From an uncultured Erysipelotrichaceae bacterium (GTDB lineage Bacteria > Bacillota_I > Bacilli_A > Erysipelotrichales > Erysipelotrichaceae), in the NCBI GenBank assembly GCA_902796525.1, contig CADBPB010000024.1, forward strand, positions 1 to 18,959: a stretch of DNA of 18,959 nt, read 5' to 3'. Under the pieces are notes generated by a model. The model was not told the DNA's origin. It ran no database searches and saw only the letters and a program-made list of their open reading frames with translations. Position numbers and translations under genes: made by a program. The first letter of the stretch is position 1; each line of letters opens with the position of its first letter. Positions 13,507-18,959 of the stretch are shown piece after piece.

Positions 13507-13511
13507 AAGAG

Positions 13512-13931
13512 ATGGAATATACAAGATATGAGAACACTTATGTGATTCGGCTGGATAAAGGAGAAGAACTGGTACGCTGCCTGACTGATTTCTGTGCCAA
13601 AGAACATGTTTCTTATGGATCGGTATCTGGCATCGGCGCCTGCGACCGCGTCCTGATCGGCGTATATGATGTCCGTGAACAGCTTTTCCGTGAGACGGAA
13701 TTCAATGAAACGATGGAAATCGTCAACGTGACAGGGAACATAAGCAATACGAATCACGGACCTTATCTGCATCTTCATATCAGTCTGGCAAGGGAAGATC
13801 TTTCCCTGATCGGAGGACATCTGAAAGAATGCAGGATCTCCGCGACCTGCGAACTGCATCTGCAGACATTGCCGCTGAAGGTCGGACGGCAGCCGGATCC
13901 CGATACCGGATTGAATATTTATCGATTTTAA
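13512..13931 (+). CDS. PPC/DUF296-domain protein
   Basis: The product is a 139-residue single-domain protein of the PPC (plants and prokaryotes conserved) family. It runs from YVIRLDKGEELVRCLTDF through GSVSGIGACD, EIVNVTGNIS and HLHISLA to GGHLKECRISATCELHL. His87, His89 and His103 match the metal-binding histidines of prokaryotic members, which form trimers. Plant relatives carry AT-hooks and bind DNA, but none is present here. The biochemical role in bacteria is unsettled. It has its own ribosome binding site and converges on folD with a shared terminator. Confidence 0.85.
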   Translation: MEYTRYENTYVIRLDKGEELVRCLTDFCAKEHVSYGSVSGIGACDRVLIGVYDVREQLFRETEFNETMEIVNVTGNISNTNHGPYLHLHISLAREDLSLIGGHLKECRISATCELHLQTLPLKVGRQPDPDTGLNIYRF

Positions 13932-13960
13932 AAAGATGGATAGGTTCCATCTTTATTTTA
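13932..13960. terminator. Bidirectional terminator between convergent genes
   Basis: AAAGATGGA (13932-13940) pairs with TCCATCTTT (13946-13954). T-rich sequence lies on the right for the plus-strand gene, and an A-run on the left gives Ts for the minus strand. It overlaps the folD stop codon (13953-13955). Confidence 0.8.
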
Positions 13961-14813
13961 TTTTATTCTTCCTTAGAGCCGCTTCGACTACATGTGAGAC
14001 CAGAACGGCAGTAGTGACCGAACCGATCCCTCCCGGAACAGGGGAGATCGCCGAAACATGGTCCGCGACATCATCGAATAGAACATCTCCGCACAGCTTC
14101 TGTTTCTCATCGTTCCAGCTGATCCCCACATCGATGATGATCTGTTTGGGATTGGTATAGCTGCGATCGATCATTTCCGCCTTTCCTGTCGCACATACCA
14201 GAATATCGGCTCTGGATGCGATCGCTGTCAGATCCGTACTGCGGCTGTGGCAGATTGTCACGGTCGCATTGCGTTTCAGCAGCAGCATGGATACGGGCTT
14301 GCCAATGACCAGCGATCTTCCTATGACGGCGACATTTTTTCCTTTCAGACCGATCTGATAACGATCCAGCATCTCGATCACGGACTGTGCCGTACAAGGC
14401 GCGAAACCCAATTCTTTGTCGGTAAAGACACCAGCCAGAGAAAGATCCGAACAGCCGTCTACATCCTTTTCAGGACGAATGCTGTTGCGCAGCTTCTCAT
14501 CATTGAAACGTTTCGGTAACGGCCGGAAAACCAGGATTCCATGGATGGCATCGTTCCTGTTGGCATCCTCAAGGCTTTGATAGAATTCTTCTTCGCTCAC
14601 ATCTTCATCAAAGATGTACCGGATGACTTCCACGCCGGTCTCTGCGCAGCGTTTCATAGCGCCTCTTTCATAAGAGACATCATCTTCCCTGTTTCCTACG
14701 CGGAATAATGCCAAAGTCGGACTGATTCCGTTTTCTTTCAGCTGATTGACGCCTTCGATGCTTCTGAGACCGATCGCTTCAGCGACCGCTTTTCCTTTCA
14801 ACAGTTCCGCCAT
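13953..14813 (-). CDS. folD: FolD-family methylene-THF dehydrogenase lacking cyclohydrolase residues
   Basis: The product has 286 residues. The FolD fold is clear: LALFRVG, KDVDG (116-120), the nucleotide-binding VIGRSLVIGKPVSMLLL, ATVTICHSR, IIDVGIS and PVPGGIGSVTTAVL. Aligned without gaps to E. coli FolD with a constant offset of two, Tyr50 is kept (Tyr48) and Asp121 is kept (Asp119). Lys54 is Ala52 (YERGAMKRC) and Gln98 is Phe96 (ILVFRPLP). Lys and Gln are needed for cyclohydrolase activity in bifunctional enzymes, so this copy probably only oxidises or reduces methylene/methenyl-THF. It overlaps fchA by one base and is last in the fhs-fchA-folD operon. Confidence 0.92.
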   Translation of the reverse strand: MAELLKGKAVAEAIGLRSIEGVNQLKENGISPTLALFRVGNREDDVSYERGAMKRCAETGVEVIRYIFDEDVSEEEFYQSLEDANRNDAIHGILVFRPLPKRFNDEKLRNSIRPEKDVDGCSDLSLAGVFTDKELGFAPCTAQSVIEMLDRYQIGLKGKNVAVIGRSLVIGKPVSMLLLKRNATVTICHSRSTDLTAIASRADILVCATGKAEMIDRSYTNPKQIIIDVGISWNDEKQKLCGDVLFDDVADHVSAISPVPGGIGSVTTAVLVSHVVEAALRKNKIK

Positions 14814-15427
14814 CAGTCGGTCAGCCTCTTGCAGATATCATCATAGATATTCAAAGCCATGACAGAATACTCATCCAAGAGTTTCACGGCTTCGTCGTTC
14901 TTCTTTTCGGCATATTCTCGGTCTTTCATCAAAGAAGTATTCACAAGGATATTGACATAGGCTCCATATAGAACGCCATGCGCCAGCATCACCGAGGTAG
15001 CGGCATCCGAAATGGCGATCTTGGAACCGATCACCGCCAGACGTTCATCGAGTTCGATGATCCTCGTTGCATATTTCAGAATCAGGTAGGGGGAATCCGC
15101 TGCCGTTCTTAAACACTGTTCCATCGTTTCTGCGTAGCCTTCGGCATCCTTAGGAAGCGCATAGGCGGCAGCCAGAGGCTCGAAAGCTTCCGCATCCTTA
15201 TTGATACAATCGAGCAGATTGCTTCTTAACAGATCCAGTTCTTTCCGGATATCCTCGAGTTCGACCGTATATTCGAGATACTTTTTCTTTCCTATGGTCA
15301 GGTTCGTGACCATTTCCCCCAAGGAAGCAGCCAAAGAACCGGCCAGAGCCGATACGCCTCCTCCTCCGGGGACGGGATCTTTGGAAGCGGAGAGTTCCGT
15401 GAATTCTTTTAATGTTTTGTTTTCCAT
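14813..15427 (-). CDS. fchA: Cyclodeaminase/cyclohydrolase family protein, probable methenyl-THF cyclohydrolase
   Basis: The product is a 204-residue all-helical protein of the formiminotransferase-cyclodeaminase C-terminal family. Signatures are SKDPVPGGGGVSALAGSLAASLGEMVTNLTIGKKKY near the N-terminus (residues about 14-50), DAEAFEPLAAAYALPKD, and SDAATSVMLAHGVLYGAYVNILVNTSLMKD near the C-terminus. Stand-alone members include FchA of one-carbon pathways. Placement between fhs and folD, and the defective cyclohydrolase site in that FolD, argue for methenyl-THF cyclohydrolase over formimino-THF cyclodeaminase; no histidine-utilisation genes are near. The ATG overlaps the fhs stop by one base, and its own stop overlaps the folD start in the same way. 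Confidence 0.88.
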   Translation of the reverse strand: MENKTLKEFTELSASKDPVPGGGGVSALAGSLAASLGEMVTNLTIGKKKYLEYTVELEDIRKELDLLRSNLLDCINKDAEAFEPLAAAYALPKDAEGYAETMEQCLRTAADSPYLILKYATRIIELDERLAVIGSKIAISDAATSVMLAHGVLYGAYVNILVNTSLMKDREYAEKKNDEAVKLLDEYSVMALNIYDDICKRLTD

Positions 15428-17097
15428 CAGAACAGTCCCGTGATGACGCCATTCTCGTCGACATCGATCTTTTCTGCGGCAGGAACTTTCGGCAAGCCCG
15501 GCATCGTCATGATCTCGCCGGTCAGAGCGACGATGAAGCCCGCTCCTGCGGATACCTTGATATTGCGGATGACGATATTGAAGTCTTTTGGCGCACCCAG
15601 TTTCGTCTGGTCATCAGAGAAAGAATACTGGGTCTTTGCCATGCAGATCGGAAGATTTCCGAAGCCCAGTTCTTCCAGCTGTTTTATCTGCTTGGGAACG
15701 TTGCCCGGCAGGTGGATGCCGTCGGCATGGTAGATCTTTCTTGCGATCGTCAGCAGTTTTTCTTTGATCGGCAGATCCAGATCGTAGGCATAGGTGAAAT
15801 CATTCGGTTCTTCGCAGAGCCGGACCACCTCTTCCGCCAGGGCGGTTCCGCCTTCGCCGCCTTTCGCCCATACTTCGCTCAGGGCGACATTGACTCCAAG
15901 CTCTTTGCATCGGTCTTCGATCAGCTTCAGTTCCGCCTCGCTATCGGCAGGGAAACGGTTGATCGCTACGACACATGGGAGTTTAAAGACGTTTTTGATG
16001 TTGTCGACATGCTGAAGCAGATTCGGAAGACCTTTTTCCAACGCTTCCAGATTCTCTTCGTTCAGCTGGTCTTTCGCCACGCCTCCGTGATGTTTCAAAG
16101 CTCTCACGGTAGCGACGATGACGACTGCATCCGGTTTCAGGCCTGCCACGCGGCATTTGATATCCAGGAATTTTTCAGCACCGAGATCCGCCCCGAATCC
16201 CGCTTCCGTCACGGCATAGTCTCCCAGTTTGAGCGCCATCTTTGTCGCGGTGACCGAATTGCATCCATGAGCGATATTGGCGAACGGTCCGCCATGGATC
16301 AGGGTAGGCGTTCCTTCCAGCGTCTGAACGAGATTCGGCTTCAGGGCATCTTTTAATAAAGCAGCCATAGCTCCCTGGGCTTTCAGCTGACCCGCCGTTA
16401 CCGGCTGATTGTCATAAGTATAACCGACGACGATCCGTGAGAGTCTTTCTTTCAGATCGAGAATGTCCGAAGACAGACATAAGACAGCCATGACTTCGGA
16501 AGCTACCGTGATATCGAAACCATCCTGTCTCGGTGTTCCGTCCGTCCGATTGCCTAAGCCGTCGATGATATTGCGCAGCTGTCTGTCATTCATATCGACA
16601 GCTCTTCTCCAAGTGATCCTTCTGGGATCGATATTCAAAGTATTGCCCTGCTGGATATGGTTGTCCAGCATCGCCGCTAGAAGGTTGTTTGCGGCGCCGA
16701 TCGCATGGAAGTCTCCGGTAAAATGCAGATTGATGTCTTCCATCGGCACGACCTGGGCGTAGCCTCCGCCGGCCGCTCCGCCTTTGATGCCGAAAACCGG
16801 TCCCAGAGACGGCTCTCTCAAGGCAACGACCGATTTCTTGCCGATCCTTCTTAAGCCATCCGCCAGCCCGACCGTTGTCGTCGTCTTTCCTTCTCCGGCA
16901 GGAGTTGGAGTGATTGCCGTTACCAGGATCAGTTTGCCGTCTTTCTTATCCTTGAGATCTTTTAAAAGCTTATAGTCGATCTTCGCTTTATAATTGCCGT
17001 AAAGTTCCAGATAATCTTCGGGAATCTCCAGATTCCGGGCGATTTCCGTAATTTTTTTCTTATCGCAAGCCTGTGCGATCTCGATGTCTGTCAGCAT
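15427..17097 (-). CDS. fhs: Formate-tetrahydrofolate ligase
   Basis: This enzyme uses ATP to join formate to THF, giving 10-formyl-THF. The 556-residue length is normal. Key segments are the P-loop TPTPAGEGKTTTTVGLADGL (about residues 64-83), REPSLGPVFGIKGGAAGGGYAQVVPMEDINLHFTGD, DNHIQQGN, and the C-terminal region with GAGFIVALTGEIMTMPGLPK. It is the first gene of the operon. AAGGAAGG (plus-strand 17111-17118) lies about 13 nt before the ATG, a long gap, but no other start fits. No clear promoter was resolved in the 70-nt gap upstream, and a terminator of the preceding gene lies there. Confidence 0.97.
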   Translation of the reverse strand: MLTDIEIAQACDKKKITEIARNLEIPEDYLELYGNYKAKIDYKLLKDLKDKKDGKLILVTAITPTPAGEGKTTTTVGLADGLRRIGKKSVVALREPSLGPVFGIKGGAAGGGYAQVVPMEDINLHFTGDFHAIGAANNLLAAMLDNHIQQGNTLNIDPRRITWRRAVDMNDRQLRNIIDGLGNRTDGTPRQDGFDITVASEVMAVLCLSSDILDLKERLSRIVVGYTYDNQPVTAGQLKAQGAMAALLKDALKPNLVQTLEGTPTLIHGGPFANIAHGCNSVTATKMALKLGDYAVTEAGFGADLGAEKFLDIKCRVAGLKPDAVVIVATVRALKHHGGVAKDQLNEENLEALEKGLPNLLQHVDNIKNVFKLPCVVAINRFPADSEAELKLIEDRCKELGVNVALSEVWAKGGEGGTALAEEVVRLCEEPNDFTYAYDLDLPIKEKLLTIARKIYHADGIHLPGNVPKQIKQLEELGFGNLPICMAKTQYSFSDDQTKLGAPKDFNIVIRNIKVSAGAGFIVALTGEIMTMPGLPKVPAAEKIDVDENGVITGLF

Positions 17098-17145
17098 ATG
17101 ATATTTTCTACCTTCCTTACACTTTTAGTTTACTTGAAATACAAG

Positions 17146-17170
17146 CAAAATAAAACACCCAGCAGGGTGC
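17146..17170 (-). terminator. Terminator of the ECF S-component gene
   Basis: On the minus strand CACCC (17169-17165) pairs with GGGTG (17160-17156) around a TGCT loop, followed by TTTTATTTT. The stem begins right after the stop codon (17171-17173). Confidence 0.75.
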
Positions 17171-17695
17171 TCAGCGATCGATCTGTTTACGCAGATACGT
17201 TAGCAGTTTCGGCAGGATGCAGCTGTATAAGATCGCCAAAATCAGGCCGATGACGATCTTGACCAGGATATTGCCGAAGACCAGGGCATAAGAATAATAG
17301 CCGTAGAGTTTCGAATCCACATACAATGCCAGCAGATTGAAGGAAGTGACGGTTATGGCGCTGATCGCAGCGATCAGCATGATCTGGTACAGATTCAGCC
17401 GATAGCCATGCGCCTTGGCAAACGCTCCGACGATCAGTCCGCTTAACGCGTGAGGCAGGACCCACAGCGGTGTCGTCGCGGTGATTCCGTATCCCGAGAA
17501 CAGCAGCTGATACAGAAAAGCGCCGACGCCCCCCACGATCAGGCCATCCGCAGGACCTGAAAGCAATCCCGCGATCAGGATAGGAAAAGCTTCGAAGGTG
17601 AATTTGAAATTCGCTATTTTGACTGGCGTAAGAATGCTTAATACACAGTACAATGCGATCAGCATTGCCAGATTTGTGAGTCTGCGCGTATTCAT
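17171..17695 (-). CDS. ECF transporter S component, possibly folate (FolT-like)
   Basis: This is a 174-residue membrane protein with about six hydrophobic segments, the size and pattern of the substrate-binding S subunit of energy-coupling factor vitamin transporters. The segment KIANFKFTFEAFPILIAGLLSGPADGLIVGGVGAFLYQLL corresponds to the conserved fold of loop 1 and helices 2-3, and TTPLWVLPHALSGLIVGAFAK follows. The shared ECF ATPase and T subunits are not encoded here, as is normal for group II systems. Folate is suggested by the adjacent THF-dependent operon and by general similarity to the FolT group, but other vitamins are possible. The ATG has no Shine-Dalgarno and a TATAAT 6 nt upstream. 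Confidence 0.75.
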   Translation of the reverse strand: MNTRRLTNLAMLIALYCVLSILTPVKIANFKFTFEAFPILIAGLLSGPADGLIVGGVGAFLYQLLFSGYGITATTPLWVLPHALSGLIVGAFAKAHGYRLNLYQIMLIAAISAITVTSFNLLALYVDSKLYGYYSYALVFGNILVKIVIGLILAILYSCILPKLLTYLRKQIDR

Positions 17696-17701
17696 AAATC
17701 A

Positions 17702-17707
17702 ATTATA
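17702..17707 (-). promoter_or_regulatory. -10 element of the ECF S-component gene, placed for a leaderless mRNA
   Basis: On the minus strand, consensus TATAAT ends 6 nt (TGATTT) before the ATG at 17695. There is no Shine-Dalgarno and no good -35. The spacing is the same as at ruvA and the 18390 gene. Confidence 0.5.
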
Positions 17708-17743
17708 ATATGAAACATTTCCTGAATGAGAGAATATGCACAT

Positions 17744-17766
17744 AAAAAAAACAGCCGAAGCTGTTT
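17744..17766 (-). terminator. Terminator of the Fic-like gene
   Basis: On the minus strand AAACAGC (17766-17760) pairs with GCTGTTT (17755-17749) around a TTCG tetraloop, followed by a run of Ts. Confidence 0.9.
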
Positions 17767-17788
17767 CATTGCTGCTGGATAAGCAGGA

Positions 17789-18352
17789 TCAGTAATCCAG
17801 TTTCGGGCCTTTGATACAGTACTTGTAGATCCAGTCCTTGATTTCATGATCGTTGTTGTTCTTGTACTCGGCGAGCTTCTCCCGGAAGGTGTCTTTATTC
17901 GCGGGAGCGATCGTGATGAAACCGCAGCCATTGTCGATCATCAGCTTGTTCGCAAACAGCAGCGCCGCTCTGACATCGCCATCCGCGAACAGTCTCTTCT
18001 CGATGATGTACAGGAAAACATCGATGGCTGCTTCCAGATTCGCCTTGGCAGGCTGGTTGATCATCTTGTGCAGTTCCTCGATCTGTTCCTCCGTCAGTTC
18101 TGACTTGATGTCATCGTTCAGACCCTTCATCAGCATTTCGTGCAGCGTCAGAAGACACTTGTAGTCGTTTTCCACATCCGGATTGCTCAACACGAATTCA
18201 TAAGCGGTCCTGAGATTTTCGCAGGCTGTTTCTCTGAAAGGATCATCCTGCTCATAACGGGATAGAATCAGATTGTTCTCGATAAACTGTTCGAGGTTTT
18301 CTCTTACGAACTTGACATTCTGGGCTCTGCTTAAAGTAAATTTATTGATCAT
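17789..18352 (-). CDS. Fic/Doc-fold protein with degenerate catalytic motif
   Basis: The product is a 187-residue, largely helical protein. The region LTLHEMLMKGL (68-78) and the segment RLFADGDVRAALLFANKLMIDNG (120-142) match the Fic/Doc core, whose usual motif is HPFxDGNxR. Here the catalytic His is Arg120, Asn is Asp126 and the following Gly is Val127, while Phe122, Asp124, Gly125 and Arg128 remain. Classical AMP-transfer or phospho-transfer activity is therefore unlikely. The conserved C-terminus WIYKYCIKGPKLDY suggests a family under selection rather than a decaying gene. AAGGA lies 8 nt before the ATG. No antitoxin partner is adjacent. The function is unknown. Confidence 0.72.
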   Translation of the reverse strand: MINKFTLSRAQNVKFVRENLEQFIENNLILSRYEQDDPFRETACENLRTAYEFVLSNPDVENDYKCLLTLHEMLMKGLNDDIKSELTEEQIEELHKMINQPAKANLEAAIDVFLYIIEKRLFADGDVRAALLFANKLMIDNGCGFITIAPANKDTFREKLAEYKNNNDHEIKDWIYKYCIKGPKLDY

Positions 18353-18370
18353 GTTCTTTTCCTTGACATT

Positions 18371-18399
18371 ATTATCTTATAATATTGGTATGAGTTCAA
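18371..18399 (-). promoter_or_regulatory. Promoter of the Fic-like gene
   Basis: On the minus strand, TTGAAC (18399-18394) and GATAAT (18376-18371) are separated by 17 nt. The start site is expected near 18364, followed by AAGGAAAAG as ribosome binding site. The -35 lies inside the first codons of the divergent gene. Confidence 0.6.
18378..18383 (+). promoter_or_regulatory. -10 element of the ATP-grasp gene, placed for a leaderless mRNA
   Basis: Consensus TATAAT ends 6 nt (ATTGGT) before ATG 18390 and no Shine-Dalgarno is present. A perfect TTGACA at 18362-18367 lies only 10 nt upstream, too close to act as its -35 in the standard way. Confidence 0.5.
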
Positions 18400-18959
18400 T
18401 ATTTGATCGATTTGAATTATCCAGTTTCCGGCGATTATGGAACAATGCCAAAGCCGTCCATGACTACAGTCACAAACCTACGCTGATGATCCTGGCGGAC
18501 ATGGCGCAGTGCATCCTTCGCGATCACATCGGCTACATGGAGTACAATCTTTTCCATTTCGTCGGGAAACCGCAGAAACTGCGCGATACCTATGTGACGT
18601 TCGACTATTCGCAGCATCTGTTCAAGACCTTGAATGATCCGGAATATCTGACGCTGTTCAATGACAAGCTCTCCTTCAACAAGATCTTTAAAGACTACCT
18701 TGGCAGAGACTTTCTGGATCTTTCCGAAGCAGGTTTCGATGATTTTGCCGCATTCTGTAAAGGAAAAGACAGGATCTTCGCCAAACCGAACGATTCCTGC
18801 TCGGGGAAGGGGATCTACCGCAATTTCGTCATTGATGAAACGACCGATCTGAAAGAACTATATGACTATCTGAGAGAAAATCATCTTTTCGTGGAAGACA
18901 GCATCGTCCAGGATGAAAAGATGGCTTCGCTGCATCCGTCTTCGATCAATACGATCAGA
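18390..18959 (+). CDS. Sugar-transfer-associated ATP-grasp protein (3' end outside window)
   Basis: Residues 1-190 are visible and the frame is open to the window edge. The N-terminal helical part (FRRLWNNAKAVHDYSHKPTLMILADMAQCILRDHIGYMEYNLFHF) leads to LRDTYVTF, LNDPEYLTLFNDKLSFNKIFKDYLGRDFLDL, the nucleotide-binding FAKPNDSCSGKGI, then LFVEDSIVQDEKMASLHPSSINTIR. This order matches the ATP-grasp family found with polysaccharide and exopolysaccharide synthesis genes, which ligates a carboxylate to an amine or similar group. The rest of the grasp domain lies outside. The precise substrate is unknown. It is divergent to the Fic-like gene with overlapping promoters. Confidence 0.75.
   Translation, partial: MSSIFDRFELSSFRRLWNNAKAVHDYSHKPTLMILADMAQCILRDHIGYMEYNLFHFVGKPQKLRDTYVTFDYSQHLFKTLNDPEYLTLFNDKLSFNKIFKDYLGRDFLDLSEAGFDDFAAFCKGKDRIFAKPNDSCSGKGIYRNFVIDETTDLKELYDYLRENHLFVEDSIVQDEKMASLHPSSINTIR

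Noticed and set aside
15412..16356. 314-residue open frame on the plus strand opposite fhs
   Set aside because: fhs is complete and conserved on the minus strand. The antisense frame is low in plausible motifs and has no promoter or Shine-Dalgarno.
17696..17788. THF riboswitch ahead of the ECF S-component gene
   Set aside because: Only about 40 nt separate the upstream terminator from the ATG, and the -10 box sits 6 nt before the start codon, leaving no room for a riboswitch.

Overview
The window looks like chromosome of a low-to-mid GC member of the Bacillota, most likely an Erysipelotrichia-type gut bacterium. The evidence is an L27 precursor with a cleavable N-terminal extension beside its protease Prp, a CIRCE-controlled groES-groEL operon, a diverged elongation factor P loop, a zinc-type L33 and Shine-Dalgarno-rich AT-skewed spacers. 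The class assignment is inference. No tRNA, rRNA, insertion sequence, phage gene or CRISPR array was seen. No stretch without a gene is longer than about 210 bases.

Layout. 1-1249: the tail of a radical SAM protein and a small circularly permuted papain-like hydrolase. 1317-2632: a tandem pair of paralogous membrane proteins of unknown function. 2646-3769: msrA, then efp. 3812-4853: a promoter and L21-type autoregulatory leader, then rplU-prp-rpmA. 4889-7781: obgE, ruvA, ruvB. 7984-8759: rpmG and a glyoxalase-II-like metallohydrolase. 8815-9944: an orphan small gene and two highly charged small proteins with internal repeats. 10013-11254: an exported amidase-like protein. 11327-13308: CIRCE, groES, groEL. 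13512-13931: a PPC/DUF296-domain protein. On the minus strand, 13953-17097 is a tightly overlapped operon fhs-fchA-folD (transcribed right to left). It is preceded on the same strand by an ECF-transporter S component (17171-17695) and a Fic-fold protein without the catalytic histidine (17789-18352). A divergent sugar-transfer-type ATP-grasp gene runs off the right edge.

How the genes work together. fhs, fchA and folD carry formate to 5,10-methylene-tetrahydrofolate in three steps. The FolD here has lost two of the residues needed for cyclohydrolase activity (Lys and Gln of the Y/K/Q/D set). The adjacent FchA, a member of a family that can act as a methenyl-THF cyclohydrolase, would supply that step. 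The neighbouring ECF S component may import folate.

The most unusual points are the FolD/FchA division of labour, an EF-P with Met at the position normally occupied by the modified lysine, and a recurrent consensus -10 element (TATAAT) only 6-8 nt before the ATG, without any Shine-Dalgarno, at four genes, which predicts leaderless mRNAs. The L21 leader also carries an 11-nt copy of the 16S rRNA 3' end. Genes are packed tightly: several terminators overlap stop codons, and promoters lie inside or directly after terminators.
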